The notes under the pieces: generated by a model | Databases searched by the model: none | Seen by the model: only the letters and a program-made list of their open reading frames with translations | What the model was told of the DNA's origin: nothing | In this document: one piece after another, positions 27,327-37,503 of the stretch | How the letters are laid out: every line of letters starts with the position of its first letter | Position numbering within the stretch: the first letter of the stretch is position 1 | NCBI GenBank assembly: GCA_002747105.1 | Contig: PDSY01000013.1 | Span: forward strand, 1 to 64,000 | DNA length: 64,000 nucleotides | Direction: 5' to 3' | Source of the DNA: Flavobacteriales bacterium | GTDB lineage: Bacteria > Bacteroidota > Bacteroidia > Flavobacteriales > Weeksellaceae | Made by a program: the position numbers and the translations under genes

Positions 27327-29267
27327 ATGGTAAAAATCACTCTTCCTGACGGAAGCATAAGAGAATTTGAAGGTGCGGTAAGTCCGTTTGAAGTAGCCCA
27401 ATCGATTAGCGAAGGTTTGGCGAGAAATACGATTTCTGCAATCGTGAATGGTAAACAAGTGGAAACCACGACCAAAATAACGGAAGACGCTACCTTACAA
27501 TTGCTTACTTGGAAAGATGATATGGGAAAAAAGGCATTTTGGCACTCGTCTGCTCACTTATTGGCTCAGGCGATTTTGGTATTTTATCCTAATGCTAAAT
27601 TGACCATTGGTCCTGCCATTGAGAATGGTTTTTATTATGATGTAGATTTTGGCGATGAAGTACTTTCTGAAAAAGATTTTGAAAAAATCGAAAAGAAAAT
27701 GCTCGAAAATGCCAAGAAAAATTCTACTTTCAATCTTTATTCAGTTTCCAAAGCAGATGCTTTGAAAGAGTACGAAGGAAACGAATACAAAACAGAACTG
27801 ATTGAAAACCTAAATGACGGAGAAATCACTTTCTGTCGCCACGACGATTTTACAGATTTATGTAGAGGTGGACATATTCCATCAACGAAAATCATCAAAG
27901 CTGTTAAAATTCTAAATGCCGCAGGTGCTTATTGGCGTGGAGATGAAAAAAACAATCAATTGACAAGGGTTTATGGAATTTCGTTTCCAAAGGCAAAAGA
28001 ATTAAAAGAATATTTACACCAATTAGAAGAAGCGAAAAAAAGGGATCATAGAAAATTAGGTAAAGAATTAGGAATTTTCGCTTTCTCGGAACGAGTAGGT
28101 GCAGGACTTCCGCTTTGGTTACCAAAAGGAACAGCCCTAAGAAAAAGATTAGAAAACTTCTTGTCTGATGCTCAAAAAAAGGCAGGTTATGAGTTTGTAA
28201 TGTCACCACATATTGGGAATGTAGAATTGTATAAAACTTCTGGACACTTCCAAAAATATGGAGAAGATAGTTTCCAAACCATCAAAACGCCACACGAAGG
28301 AGAAGAGTTTATGCTCAAGCCGATGAATTGCCCTCACCACTGTGAAATTTTCAAAACTTCGCCTTGGAGTTATAGAGATTTACCAAAAAGGTACGCAGAA
28401 TTTGGAACCGTTTACCGTTATGAGCAATCAGGAGAGTTACACGGATTAACCAGAGTACGAGGCTTTACGCAAGATGATGCTCACCTATTCTGTACACCTG
28501 ACCAACTTTTGGAGGAGTTTGAAAGCGTAATTGATTTGGTATTATATGTATTTAACAATCTTGGTTTTGAGGATTTTACAGCTCAAATTTCATTGAGAGA
28601 CCCAGAAAATGACGAGAAATACATCGGTTCTGATGAAAATTGGGAAAAAGCAGAAAATGCCATTATTACCGCAGCCAAAAATAAAAACCTGAATACCGTA
28701 GTAGAATACGGAGAAGCCGCTTTCTATGGACCAAAGTTAGACTTTATGGTAAAAGATGCTTTGGGAAGAAAATGGCAATTAGGAACCATCCAAGTGGATT
28801 ATAATTTACCCGAAAGATTTGATTTAACTTATACTGGTGCAGATAACGAGAAACATCGTCCGATAATGATTCACAGAGCTCCATTTGGTTCTATGGAAAG
28901 ATTTATTGCGATTTTATTGGAAAATACAGCAGGAGATTTCCCATTGTGGTTAAGTCCTGACCAATATATTATTTTGCCAATTAGTGAAAAATATGTAGAT
29001 TATGCGAAAAAAGTTTCACAAGTCTTAGAAAATCACGATATTTGCGGAAACATTGATGAGCGAAACGAAAAAACGGGTAAAAAAATCCGTGATGCAGAAC
29101 TCAATAAATATCCTTTTATGCTGATTGTAGGAGAAAACGAAGCCAACGAAAATACGGTTTCTGTAAGACGAAGAGGTGAAGGAGATTTAGGAAAAATGAA
29201 TGTAGATGATTTTGTGGCTTACTTTAAGAAAGAAGCTGCGATAAAGCAGGAGTTTGGAGCTCAATAG
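27327..29267 (+). CDS. thrS: Threonyl-tRNA synthetase
   Basis: Charges tRNA-Thr and edits mischarged Ser. 646 residues in the usual order: TGS domain from [17 protein letters not shown] (about 1-62), editing domain with [15 protein letters not shown] near 75 and the CRGGHIPST segment, then the class II core with motif 2 ([19 protein letters not shown]), zinc ligands in [12 protein letters not shown], motif 3 near [11 protein letters not shown], and the C-terminal anticodon domain. The ATG at 27327 is chosen over an upstream one 11 codons earlier, which overlaps the probable promoter (TATTTTTG at about 27288). infC follows after 36 nt. Confidence 0.96.
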   Translation: MVKITLPDGSIREFEGAVSPFEVAQSISEGLARNTISAIVNGKQVETTTKITEDATLQLLTWKDDMGKKAFWHSSAHLLAQAILVFYPNAKLTIGPAIENGFYYDVDFGDEVLSEKDFEKIEKKMLENAKKNSTFNLYSVSKADALKEYEGNEYKTELIENLNDGEITFCRHDDFTDLCRGGHIPSTKIIKAVKILNAAGAYWRGDEKNNQLTRVYGISFPKAKELKEYLHQLEEAKKRDHRKLGKELGIFAFSERVGAGLPLWLPKGTALRKRLENFLSDAQKKAGYEFVMSPHIGNVELYKTSGHFQKYGEDSFQTIKTPHEGEEFMLKPMNCPHHCEIFKTSPWSYRDLPKRYAEFGTVYRYEQSGELHGLTRVRGFTQDDAHLFCTPDQLLEEFESVIDLVLYVFNNLGFEDFTAQISLRDPENDEKYIGSDENWEKAENAIITAAKNKNLNTVVEYGEAAFYGPKLDFMVKDALGRKWQLGTIQVDYNLPERFDLTYTGADNEKHRPIMIHRAPFGSMERFIAILLENTAGDFPLWLSPDQYIILPISEKYVDYAKKVSQVLENHDICGNIDERNEKTGKKIRDAELNKYPFMLIVGENEANENTVSVRRRGEGDLGKMNVDDFVAYFKKEAAIKQEFGAQ

Positions 29268-29303
29268 AAATAAATTTGTATATCAACCATAAAATATAAA
29301 GTC

Positions 29304-29867
29304 ATAGCAAAAAAATTTTACAGCAGGAGAGGTAGAGGTCCTAGGCGTCATAAACAAGAAGATGCCCATTTAATTAATGATAAGATTAGGACTAAAGAAG
29401 TTCGTTTAGTAGGCGATAATGTTGAAACAGGTGTATATCCTACATCTAAAGCTCGAAAAATGGCAGAGGAGCAAGGATTGGACTTGGTAGTTATCTCCAA
29501 CAAAGCAGAACCTTTTGTAACGAGGATAATGGATTATAAAAAATTCCTCTACGAACAAAAGAAAAAGCAAAAAGAACTAAAAAGTAAACAGGTAAAAGTA
29601 GTCGTAAAAGAAGTTCGTTTTGGACCTCAAACAGATGACCATGATTACCAGTTTAAGAAAAAACACGCAGAAAAATTCTTGGCAGAAGGTGCCAAACTGA
29701 AAACTTATGTTTTCTTTAAAGGTCGTTCTATTGTCTTTAAAGACCAAGGAGAAATTTTACTTTTAAGATTGGCACAAGATTTAGAGCATGTAGGAAAAGT
29801 AGACCAAATGCCTAAATTAGAAGGAAAAAGAATGATTATGATGATGAGTCCTAAAAAGACAAAATAA
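29304..29867 (+). CDS. infC: Translation initiation factor IF-3 with a rare ATA start
   Basis: Binds the 30S subunit and controls start-codon choice. An ATG at 29460 would drop the conserved N-terminal domain. The same frame runs upstream without stop to 29271 and encodes the family start ([20 protein letters not shown], then [19 protein letters not shown]). No ATG, GTG or TTG exists there; the best initiator is ATA at 29304, giving 187 residues, with ATA at 29280 or 29289 and ATT at 29274 as alternatives. Unusual start codons are a known autoregulatory device of infC. The C-terminal domain ([20 protein letters not shown] to the end) is intact. It is followed by a terminator and not by rpmI-rplT. 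Confidence 0.93.
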   Translation: MAKKFYSRRGRGPRRHKQEDAHLINDKIRTKEVRLVGDNVETGVYPTSKARKMAEEQGLDLVVISNKAEPFVTRIMDYKKFLYEQKKKQKELKSKQVKVVVKEVRFGPQTDDHDYQFKKKHAEKFLAEGAKLKTYVFFKGRSIVFKDQGEILLLRLAQDLEHVGKVDQMPKLEGKRMIMMMSPKKTK

Positions 29868-29887
29868 AGTCATCTACATAGTAAAAC

Positions 29888-29920
29888 AAAAAGAGATTTC
29901 GCTTCCGAAATCTCTTTTTT
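29888..29920. terminator. Bidirectional terminator between infC and gpmI
   Basis: Stem AAAGAGATTTCG / CGAAATCTCTTT with loop CTTC (a stable tetraloop-type cap) and flanking A- and T-tracts. Confidence 0.88.
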
Positions 29921-29938
29921 GTTGGTTGACACCCTCTC

Positions 29939-31468
29939 CTACTCTACAATGACATTTCCTGTCATTTCTTTTGGAATATCCACACCCATGACTTTTAAAA
30001 TCGAAGGGGCTACATCTCCTAATTTCCCTGCTTTCAATTTCCAATCCTTATCTTTATCCATCACGATTAATGGCACCAAATTGGTAGAATGTTGAGTATT
30101 AGGCGTTCCATCTGGATTGATCATTACATCAGAATTACCATGGTCTGCCAAAATAAATACAGCATACCCTTTTTCATAGGCTAAATTAGCGATTTTTTCA
30201 ATACAAGTATCCACAACTTCGGCTGCTTTCATGGCTGCTTCAAAAACGCCTGTATGCCCTACCATATCCGTGTTTGCAAAATTTAAACAAATGAAATCTG
30301 CGGTTTCGTTTTCTATTTCAGGAAGTATTTTTTCGGTAATATCATACGCCGACATTTCGGGTTTTAAGTCATAAGTTGCCACCTCTTTTGGACTTGGACA
30401 AAGAATTCTTTTCTCGCCTTTAAATTCCTTTTCTCTCCCTCCCGAAAAGAAAAAAGTAACATGAGGATACTTCTCGGTTTCTGCCACTCTGATTTGCTTT
30501 CTTCCCGCTCTTTCCAATACTTCTCCCATGGTTTCGGTGAGGATGTTTTCATCGAAAACGACCTTTACGCCTTTAAAACTATCGTCATAATTGGTCATTG
30601 TAACATAATAGAGATCAAGTTTTTTCATTTCAAAATCTGGAAAATCTTCTTGACATAAAACTTGCGTAATTTCTCGTCCTCTATCCGTTCTGAAATTAAA
30701 GCAGAAAACAACATCACCTTCTTCTATTTTAGCGATAGGCTGATGATTTTCGTCTGTACAAACAAGCGGTTTTAGAAATTCGTCGGTCACACCATTATCA
30801 TAAGAAGCCTGAATTGCTTCCACAATATCTGTTGTTTTTTCTCCCACCTGATTCACCATTACATCATACGCCAATCGTACTCGTTCCCAGCGTTTATCTC
30901 TATCCATTGCATAATATCTTCCTACTACTGAGGCCAATTTACCTGTAGTTTTCGTCATATGTTCCAACAAATCAGCAATAAAGGCTTTTCCTGATTTTGG
31001 GTCGCAATCTCTACCATCGGTAAAAGCGTGAACAAAAACATTGTCTTGTAATCCTTCATTATCAGCAACAGTCAAAAGCCCTTTCAAATGGTTGATATGA
31101 GAATGCACTCCTCCATTGGAACACAAACCGATGAAATGTACATTTTTACGATTTTCTTTGGCATAATTAAAGGCATTGACAATTTCTTTCTCTTGCCCCA
31201 ACGAATTGTTTTCTACGGCTAAATTAATCTTTACTAGATTTTGATACACTACTCTTCCTGCCCCTAAATTCATGTGTCCTACTTCCGAATTTCCCATTTG
31301 TCCTTCGGGCAAACCTACCGCCATTCCACTGGCTTCCAAGGTCGTATTAGGATATTTTTGATAACAAGAATCTATAAATGGTGTTTTAGCTTTATCTATC
31401 GCAGATACATCTGGATTGGTTGCCTTTCCCCAACCGTCTAATATGGCTAATATTGCTTTTTTTGACAT
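29939..31468 (-). CDS. gpmI: 2,3-bisphosphoglycerate-independent phosphoglycerate mutase
   Basis: Glycolysis and gluconeogenesis: interconverts 3- and 2-phosphoglycerate with a two-metal alkaline-phosphatase-type site. The start at 31468 gives MSKKAILAILDGWGKA, the family N-terminus with the first metal Asp; an ATG eight codons upstream is less likely. The nucleophile Ser is in GQMGNSEVGHMNLGAGR near 60; the substrate part includes HAFTDGRDCDPKSG, and metal ligands recur in NFANTDMVGHTG and ILADHGNSD near 410-455. 509 residues. Monocistronic. Confidence 0.95.
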   Translation of the reverse strand: MSKKAILAILDGWGKATNPDVSAIDKAKTPFIDSCYQKYPNTTLEASGMAVGLPEGQMGNSEVGHMNLGAGRVVYQNLVKINLAVENNSLGQEKEIVNAFNYAKENRKNVHFIGLCSNGGVHSHINHLKGLLTVADNEGLQDNVFVHAFTDGRDCDPKSGKAFIADLLEHMTKTTGKLASVVGRYYAMDRDKRWERVRLAYDVMVNQVGEKTTDIVEAIQASYDNGVTDEFLKPLVCTDENHQPIAKIEEGDVVFCFNFRTDRGREITQVLCQEDFPDFEMKKLDLYYVTMTNYDDSFKGVKVVFDENILTETMGEVLERAGRKQIRVAETEKYPHVTFFFSGGREKEFKGEKRILCPSPKEVATYDLKPEMSAYDITEKILPEIENETADFICLNFANTDMVGHTGVFEAAMKAAEVVDTCIEKIANLAYEKGYAVFILADHGNSDVMINPDGTPNTQHSTNLVPLIVMDKDKDWKLKAGKLGDVAPSILKVMGVDIPKEMTGNVIVE

Positions 31469-31534
31469 TGCTTTTAATTTTAATGATGCCACAAAATTAC
31501 AAATTTTAATTCAATGAAGTTACCCCAATTATAT

Positions 31535-31565
31535 TTTGACCATTTTCCCTTTTTTTGTACCTTGC
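31535..31565 (+). promoter_or_regulatory. Promoter of the DUF6263-like gene
   Basis: TTTG, 19 nt, then TACCTTGC, a near match to TAnnTTTG at exact spacing, 24 nt before the ATG at 31589. It places transcription start downstream of an earlier in-frame ATG at 31514 and so supports the later start. Confidence 0.45.
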
Positions 31566-31588
31566 AATTTTTAAAAAATAAAATAAAA

Positions 31589-32332
31589 ATGAGAAAGCTA
31601 TTCACATTATTTGGCATAGTATTATCAATGAGTATTTATGCTCAAGAATCTGTTTTACTGAGACTTAAATATCAGAAAGGAGATATTTATTCAACCGAAG
31701 TTAAAATGAAACAGATCTCACCAACTATGACCAACGATATGGTAATATACGCAAAAGCCAAAGTTACAGATGTTAAAAATGGCAAATTTATTACTGAAAA
31801 TAGGAGTAATAAAGTAACAATGGATATGTCTGCAATGGGGAATACTATTCATTATGATTCTACCATGGATGAGTCTAAAATGGATGAAATGGTAAAAGGA
31901 ATACACGCTCAAATGAAACCATTCATTAGTTCTACTTTTTCTGTAACTTATGATGAATTAGGTCAGTATTCTGATGTAGCAATTTTAAAAGGAAACGCTG
32001 ATATAGAGCAATTTAAAGAAGGGTTGAAATCATCTACTGTGCATCATCCTCAAAAAGCCGTAAAAGTGGGTTCTCATTGGTCGAAAAAAAACGAAACTAA
32101 TGGTTCAGAATTAAATACTACTTATACAGTTTCTAAAATTGATACTGATTTTGTTTATCTAAGTATTAATGGAAAAATTACAGGAATGGCAACAGGAACA
32201 TTAACTGGCACTGCAAAAATTGATAGAAAAACAGGGACTTTAGTTTCTTCAAATACAAAAAATACTATTAATTCAATGGGACAAGAAATTAAAATAGATA
32301 TCACTATTCTTGGTAAATTAATTAGAAAATAA
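31589..32332 (+). CDS. Secreted DUF6263-like protein
   Basis: 247 residues. Sec signal peptide MRKLFTLFGIVLSMSIYAQE, no lipobox. The mature part is Lys/Thr/Met-rich and beta-looking: LLRLKYQKGDIYSTEVKMKQ, NGKFITENRSNKVTMDMSAM, then AVKVGSHWSKKNETNGSELN and a C-terminal IDRKTGTLVSSNTKNTINSM. This layout resembles the Bacteroidota DUF6263 family, which has no known function; the match is from memory and only moderate. Stands alone between gpmI and alaS. Confidence 0.55.
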   Translation: MRKLFTLFGIVLSMSIYAQESVLLRLKYQKGDIYSTEVKMKQISPTMTNDMVIYAKAKVTDVKNGKFITENRSNKVTMDMSAMGNTIHYDSTMDESKMDEMVKGIHAQMKPFISSTFSVTYDELGQYSDVAILKGNADIEQFKEGLKSSTVHHPQKAVKVGSHWSKKNETNGSELNTTYTVSKIDTDFVYLSINGKITGMATGTLTGTAKIDRKTGTLVSSNTKNTINSMGQEIKIDITILGKLIRK

Positions 32333-32356
32333 ATATGGAGAGATTTAGATTTCACT

Positions 32357-32379
32357 AACCTTAATCTCAACTTAATCTT
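32357..32379. repeat. Short degenerate 6-nt repeat tract
   Basis: Units AACCTT, AATCTC, AACTT (one base short), AATCTT in the 58-nt gap before alaS. Same unit family as the tract at 50765-50788. Confidence 0.5.
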
Positions 32380-32390
32380 AAATAAAAGAA

Positions 32391-34991
32391 ATGACTTCAA
32401 AAGAAATAAGACAGCAATTTTTAAATTTTTTCAAGGACAAAGGACACTTAATCGTTCCTTCTGCTCCTATCGTTTTAAAAGACGACCCAACGCTGATGTT
32501 TTCCAATTCAGGAATGACACAGTTTAAAGATTATTTTTTAGACTATAAAAAACCAAAATCCAACCGTATCGCCGATACCCAAAAATGTTTGAGGGTTTCG
32601 GGAAAGCACAACGATTTAGATGATGTAGGTAGAGATACTTATCACCATACGATGTTTGAAATGTTGGGGAATTGGTCTTTTGGAGATTATTTCAAAAAAG
32701 AGGCAATCGCTTGGGCTTGGGAACTTTTAACCGAAGTCTATAAAATCCCAAAAGAAAACCTTTATGTAACTATTTTTGAGGGAGATAAAACCGAAAATTT
32801 AGAAAGAGATACAGAAGCTTATGACTTTTGGAAATCTCATATTTCTGAAGATAGAATTATCAATGGAAACAAAAAAGATAATTTTTGGGAAATGGGAGCG
32901 AGTGGTCCTTGTGGTCCTTGTTCCGAGATTCATATTGACTTAAGAACTGAAGAAGAAAAAGCCAAAGTTTCAGGGTTGGAGTTGGTCAATCAAGATCATC
33001 CGCAAGTGGTGGAAGTTTGGAATTTGGTATTTATGGAATTTAACCGAAAAGCCGATGGTTCTTTGGAGAAATTACCTAAACAGCACGTGGATACAGGAAT
33101 GGGATTTGAGCGTTTGTGTATGGCGTTACAAGGTAAAGAATCTAATTATGACACCGATGTTTTCACGCCTTTAATTCAAAAAGTTGAAGAAATTTCAGGT
33201 AAAAAATATACCAAAATTTTAGAGGACGAAAAAGATATTGCCATTCGTGTGGTCGTGGATCATATTCGTGCGGTGGCGTTTGCAATTGCAGACGGACAAT
33301 TACCTTCTAATAATGGTGCTGGTTATGTAATTCGTAGGATTTTACGAAGAGGAATTTCTTATGCGTATCGTTTCTTAGATGTAAAAGATCCATTTTTATA
33401 TCAATTGGTAGAAGTGCTTCAAAACGAAATGCAAGATTTCTTCCCAGAGTTGAAAAAACAAGGGAAATTGGTAACCGAAGTGATTAAAGAAGAAGAGATT
33501 TCTTTCCTTAAAACCATTGAAACAGGTTTAGTAAGGTTATCGAATATTATTCAAGAGACGATTAAAAAAGGAGAAAAGAAATTACCAGGTGCAGAAGTTT
33601 TTGAGCTGTATGATACTTATGGTTTTCCTGCCGATTTATCAAGGATTATTGCTGAGGAAAAAGCTTTAACCATTGATGAAGAAGGTTTTGAAATCGAAAT
33701 GAACAAACAGAAAAATCGTTCTAAAAAATCATCGGCACAGAAAGTATATGATTGGGAAATTTTGGAAGAGAAAGAAGAAAAGTTCATTGGTTATGATGAA
33801 ACGACTTCCCAAACAAAAATCACGAGATACCGAAAATTAGAGAATAAAGACGGTGTTTTTTATCAGATTGTTTTAGCCGAAACGCCTTTCTATGCAGAAG
33901 GTGGAGGACAGATTGGAGATACAGGACTTTTAATTTCTCAGAATGAAGAAATTGAAGTTTTAGACACCAAAAAAGAAAATAATTTGATTGTTTCTTTGGT
34001 GCAAAAATTACCAAGCGATTTGCAAAGCGAACTGACTGCAAAAGTGAATATTCAAAACAGAAAGAACACCCAAGCCAATCACTCGGTAACTCACTTATTA
34101 CACGAGGCTTTGAGGAATGTTTTAGGAACGCATGTAGAGCAAAAAGGTTCTTTTGTAGGAACGGATTATCTGCGTTTTGACTTCTCTCATTTCTCGAAAA
34201 TGACCGAAGAAGAAATTGCAGAGGTAGAACGCCAAGTGAACGAAAAAATCAAGGCTAATTTACCATTAGAAGAGTTCAGAAGTATTTCGATGCAAGAGGC
34301 TTTGGATAAAGGTGCAATGGCTTTATTTGGTGAAAAATATGGCGATAGTGTTAGAATGATTCAGTTTGGAAGTTCCAAAGAATTATGTGGAGGAACACAT
34401 GTGAAAAATACCAGTGAAATTGGTTTCTTCAAAATCGTTTCTGAAAGTTCTACGGCGGCAGGAATTAGAAGAATTGAGGCTATTTCGGGAGAGAAAGCAG
34501 AGGAATATTTTAAGAATTTAGAAACGCAATTTACAGAAATCGGTCAGTTGCTAAAAACGAAAGATATTCAAAAATCTATTCAGAAATTATTGGACGAAAA
34601 TACCGCTTTGAAAAAGGAAGTGGAAACCTTGAAAAAGGAAAAAGCACAGCAAGAAATTGCCGATTGGAAAAACGCCTACGAAGATAAAGGCGATAAAAAA
34701 GTATTGGTAAAAATGACTTCCCTTGATGCTGGTTCTATTAAGAATATTGTATTCAAATTGAAAAAGGAAATCCCCAATTCTATTACCATTATTCTCTCTG
34801 ATGCCAATGCAAAACCAATGATTACCGTTGGTGTTTCAGAAGATTTAAAAGACTATCACGCAGGAAATATCGTGAAAGATTTAGCCAAAGAAATCCAAGG
34901 TGGTGGCGGTGGAAATCCAGGGTTTGCCACAGCAGGAGGAAAAAAGGTAGATGGACTGAAAAATGCTTTTGAAAAAGCACAGGAAATTTAA
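32391..34991 (+). CDS. alaS: Alanyl-tRNA synthetase
   Basis: Charges tRNA-Ala and edits mischarged Ser/Gly. 866 residues: catalytic domain from [17 protein letters not shown] with motif segments [17 protein letters not shown] and [33 protein letters not shown] near 178, tRNA-binding part to about 450, editing domain with zinc ligands [12 protein letters not shown] near 560 and [17 protein letters not shown] near 665, and the C-Ala domain with coiled coil (about 705-760) ending in the glycine-rich [19 protein letters not shown]. Complete and typical. Confidence 0.97.
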   Translation: MTSKEIRQQFLNFFKDKGHLIVPSAPIVLKDDPTLMFSNSGMTQFKDYFLDYKKPKSNRIADTQKCLRVSGKHNDLDDVGRDTYHHTMFEMLGNWSFGDYFKKEAIAWAWELLTEVYKIPKENLYVTIFEGDKTENLERDTEAYDFWKSHISEDRIINGNKKDNFWEMGASGPCGPCSEIHIDLRTEEEKAKVSGLELVNQDHPQVVEVWNLVFMEFNRKADGSLEKLPKQHVDTGMGFERLCMALQGKESNYDTDVFTPLIQKVEEISGKKYTKILEDEKDIAIRVVVDHIRAVAFAIADGQLPSNNGAGYVIRRILRRGISYAYRFLDVKDPFLYQLVEVLQNEMQDFFPELKKQGKLVTEVIKEEEISFLKTIETGLVRLSNIIQETIKKGEKKLPGAEVFELYDTYGFPADLSRIIAEEKALTIDEEGFEIEMNKQKNRSKKSSAQKVYDWEILEEKEEKFIGYDETTSQTKITRYRKLENKDGVFYQIVLAETPFYAEGGGQIGDTGLLISQNEEIEVLDTKKENNLIVSLVQKLPSDLQSELTAKVNIQNRKNTQANHSVTHLLHEALRNVLGTHVEQKGSFVGTDYLRFDFSHFSKMTEEEIAEVERQVNEKIKANLPLEEFRSISMQEALDKGAMALFGEKYGDSVRMIQFGSSKELCGGTHVKNTSEIGFFKIVSESSTAAGIRRIEAISGEKAEEYFKNLETQFTEIGQLLKTKDIQKSIQKLLDENTALKKEVETLKKEKAQQEIADWKNAYEDKGDKKVLVKMTSLDAGSIKNIVFKLKKEIPNSITIILSDANAKPMITVGVSEDLKDYHAGNIVKDLAKEIQGGGGGNPGFATAGGKKVDGLKNAFEKAQEI

Positions 34992-34998
34992 TTTATAT

Positions 34999-35040
34999 CA
35001 TTCGTAGTGCATTATCAATCAATATAGTGTACTACGAATG
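34999..35040. repeat. 10-bp perfect inverted repeat
   Basis: CATTCGTAGT at 34999-35008 and its exact complement ACTACGAATG at 35031-35040, 22 nt apart, in the gap between alaS and the unknown operon. There is no T-tract on the plus side, so it may be a protein-binding site or an mRNA hairpin and not a simple terminator. Confidence 0.6.
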
Positions 35041-35058
35041 TAGAAAAAATATCGTAAT

Positions 35059-35382
35059 ATGAAAATTTATCATTCGTCAAATAAAGAGCATTTTATAACA
35101 CGACTTATTTTTGTAGTTGCGATTTTTGTAATACTATTTTTGATTGGTCTATTACTCGAACAACCTATTAACCCTCATAGTAGGTATCCTGGAGGTTGCT
35201 TGGGACCTATTCCTGTTGTTTTAACAGCAATGATAGGCATTCCTTTTATGGCAATCAGTGTATTGATGGATATTCTAATTTTGATTTTCAAAAAAGAATT
35301 ATCTCTTGTTAAGTTCATCATAAACTTAGCTTTATTGGGAAGTTTCATATTTATATTGTTTTTATTAGGAAATATATATTAG
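35059..35382 (+). CDS. Small membrane protein, first gene of unknown operon
   Basis: 107 residues with three hydrophobic helices: about 14-32, 48-72 and 82-104. A loop after the first helix contains NPHSRYPGGCLGPIPVV. Not recognised. Its stop codon is directly followed by the ATG of the next gene, and the five genes to 39294 are spaced by 0, 6, 1 and 2 nt, so they should be made together. Likely inner-membrane protein; no function proposed. Confidence 0.6.
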   Translation: MKIYHSSNKEHFITRLIFVVAIFVILFLIGLLLEQPINPHSRYPGGCLGPIPVVLTAMIGIPFMAISVLMDILILIFKKELSLVKFIINLALLGSFIFILFLLGNIY

Positions 35383-35997
35383 ATGAAAAAATCACTAAGT
35401 TTTATTGCAATATTATCGTTCGCTATTTCCTTTTGTTACGGTCAGGGGAACAAATTTGAAAGAAAACTAAATAAAGTTCGTTTTAGTTTAAATAAAGTAT
35501 TGGAACAGTATAATGATGAAAAAATCATTCGTATGGATTATACTGAAAACGATAGTATTATACTAAAAATCAATACATTTATTTCTGAAAATGAAAAAGA
35601 AATAAAAAAATACAGGCAATATATATTGAAAAAATATACCTCTAATTCAGATGTTTTATTCGATATTAAAAAATACAATAAAGTGAATTTAGGAAAACTA
35701 AAAGAACTAAAAGCGTTTAATATTAAAAATAAAATCCCATTATACAGGTTATTGTCAATAAATCCATTCCAAGAAATAGAAGTTTATAAAGATATTTTCT
35801 TCACACAAAAGAAATCGACCCAAGAGCTGGCTATTCAAAATGTTAAATATTTTATTACGAAGTCATTGATTCAAACCAAGAAAATCAATAAAAATAGGTG
35901 GCAAATCATTGAAAACACTTACGATTTTATTTGGAAATACACCTACGATTTGGAAAAAGGAAGAATCACAGACTTTGAAGTTTTTGAACGAAAATAA
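35383..35997 (+). CDS. Secreted hypothetical protein of unknown operon
   Basis: 204 residues. Sec signal MKKSLSFIAILSFAISFCYGQG, then a strongly charged, Lys/Asn/Ile-rich sequence with long helices. There are no cysteines after the signal and no known motif. The C-terminal part (NRWQIIENTYDFIWKYTYDLEKG) is aromatic. Periplasmic or exported. Starts at the base after the preceding stop codon and ends 6 nt before the YD-repeat gene. Confidence 0.6.
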   Translation: MKKSLSFIAILSFAISFCYGQGNKFERKLNKVRFSLNKVLEQYNDEKIIRMDYTENDSIILKINTFISENEKEIKKYRQYILKKYTSNSDVLFDIKKYNKVNLGKLKELKAFNIKNKIPLYRLLSINPFQEIEVYKDIFFTQKKSTQELAIQNVKYFITKSLIQTKKINKNRWQIIENTYDFIWKYTYDLEKGRITDFEVFERK

Positions 35998-36003
35998 AGC
36001 AGT

Positions 36004-36921
36004 ATGATGAAAAAAATACAATATATTTTATTATTCATTTGGGCGAGTAACTTACTTTATTCGCAAGAAATACCATATCCGATAAAATACTCTTGGAAAA
36101 AGGAAAATGTAAAAGGAAAAGTCCAATCTTTTACAGAAGTCGTTAATTTGGCAAAGGTAAAAAAGAATGGACAAATTGTTCAATATTCCTCTAAAACATC
36201 TTGGGCAGGGATAGATAAATTAATTTTCAATAAAAAAGGAAATTTAATTAAAAAAGAGATCTATCACTATACAACCAAAAAGCTATACGAAGAAAAAACT
36301 TATCAATATGATAAAAAAGCTAATCTAATCGAATTTAAAGAATGTTACACAGATAATGTCGGTACAAAATGTCATTTAAATAAATATTTATATCAAAAAC
36401 AGAAAAATAAGCTCGTTGTTAGGCATTATGCTATTAGGGCGTTTTTTCCAGAAGCAAATGATGGAGCTTATGTCTACAAAAAATGGGTATACACCTTTAA
36501 TTCCGAAGGAAATCTTGTAAAGTCAGAAAAATATCAAGGAGAAAATAAGTTAAAAGAAGAAATTTTTTACACCTATAATAAGAATGGTTATTTGATAGAA
36601 AAACACAGTATTTATCACGGTTACAAAAAAGAAGATTCTAAAATTTATTATCAATACAATGAAAAAGGAAGAAAAATAGAAGAAAAATATTGGTGTGATG
36701 AAAATTCATCATTAAAAGGAACCGAAAAAACCATCACCTATTCTTATGATAAAAATGATAATATTGTGGCGGAAAAGTACGGTACTTATCAAGAAAATAG
36801 AATCTATACCATACACACCTATACCTACAAATACGACAAAAAAGGTAATTGGATACAATGTATAGAATATGAAAACAATGAGCCTTTAAAGGTCTTTACA
36901 CGCACTTATACTTATTTTTAA
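36004..36921 (+). CDS. Secreted protein with YD/RHS-like repeats
   Basis: 305 residues; Sec signal MMKKIQYILLFIWASNLLYSQ. The mature protein is a run of imperfect repeats of about 20-25 residues, each with Y-x-Y-(D/N)-x-x-G/N and a following hydrophobic pair: YQYDKKANLIEFKE, YTYNKNGYLIEKHS, YQYNEKGRKIEEKY, YSYDKNDNIVAEKY, YKYDKKGNWIQCIE. This is the strand-turn pattern of YD/RHS repeats, but far too short for an RHS toxin shell and without a core or toxin domain. Similar short proteins are widespread in Bacteroidota with unknown function. Third gene of the five-gene operon. Confidence 0.7.
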   Translation: MMKKIQYILLFIWASNLLYSQEIPYPIKYSWKKENVKGKVQSFTEVVNLAKVKKNGQIVQYSSKTSWAGIDKLIFNKKGNLIKKEIYHYTTKKLYEEKTYQYDKKANLIEFKECYTDNVGTKCHLNKYLYQKQKNKLVVRHYAIRAFFPEANDGAYVYKKWVYTFNSEGNLVKSEKYQGENKLKEEIFYTYNKNGYLIEKHSIYHGYKKEDSKIYYQYNEKGRKIEEKYWCDENSSLKGTEKTITYSYDKNDNIVAEKYGTYQENRIYTIHTYTYKYDKKGNWIQCIEYENNEPLKVFTRTYTYF

Positions 36922-36922
36922 T

Positions 36923-37501
36923 ATGGATATACTTACAAAACAATTTTTATTTTTTGGTTTAATGCCAATTGGTATTTTTTTGTTAGTAAAAGGCATAAAA
37001 ATAATACGAAAACAGATTCATTCTAAGCCATTATTAGAACTTCCGTATTTACAAAAGAGCGGAAAATTCTCGATTACAAAGGCTGGTCAATTTTCTATTT
37101 GGCAAAAGGGACGACTATGGAAAAAAACACCTTTTTATCATTTCAGATTACGCATTTACAATGAATTCACCCATCAAGAAATACCTATTCATCGCTTGCC
37201 TTTTTTTATGAGAATGCAGATGAATGGTTTTTCGAAAGGAAGAACTCGACTATGGTATTTTGATGCTCCCGCTGGCAACTACAAAATCATTATTGAAGAA
37301 AAAAGTCCTACTCCATTAGAACAATTAAACCTCGATATTTCCTCCGATAAACTTATTGATCTATCCGAGTATTATATCGAAATAAGAAAAAATAAAGAAA
37401 TATTTATCAGTATTTTGACCATTATAATGATTATATTGGGTGGAATATTAACCATTAGCGGATTTGTTTTAGGCATTTTGGCTAATAAAATACCTCTATA
37501 A
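36923..37501 (+). CDS. Membrane protein with central soluble domain, unknown operon
   Basis: 192 residues. One helix at the N-terminus (about 8-26, FLFFGLMPIGIFLLVKGIKI) and one at the C-terminus (about 160-185, ISILTIIMIILGGILTISGF) enclose a soluble beta-rich domain of about 130 residues (YLQKSGKFSITKAGQFSIWQ, then FYHFRLRIYNEF and WYFDAPAGNYKIIIEE). The domain has an immunoglobulin- or C2-like strand pattern, but no family is recognised. Starts 1 nt after the previous stop and ends 2 nt before the next gene. Confidence 0.6.
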   Translation: MDILTKQFLFFGLMPIGIFLLVKGIKIIRKQIHSKPLLELPYLQKSGKFSITKAGQFSIWQKGRLWKKTPFYHFRLRIYNEFTHQEIPIHRLPFFMRMQMNGFSKGRTRLWYFDAPAGNYKIIIEEKSPTPLEQLNLDISSDKLIDLSEYYIEIRKNKEIFISILTIIMIILGGILTISGFVLGILANKIPL

Positions 37502-37503
37502 AG

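Noticed and set aside
29460-29867. infC starting at the first ATG
   Set aside because: It would remove the conserved N-terminal domain, which is encoded in frame just upstream.
36004-36921. RHS/polymorphic toxin
   Set aside because: Only about ten short YD-type repeats, no RHS core, no protease site and no C-terminal toxin domain.
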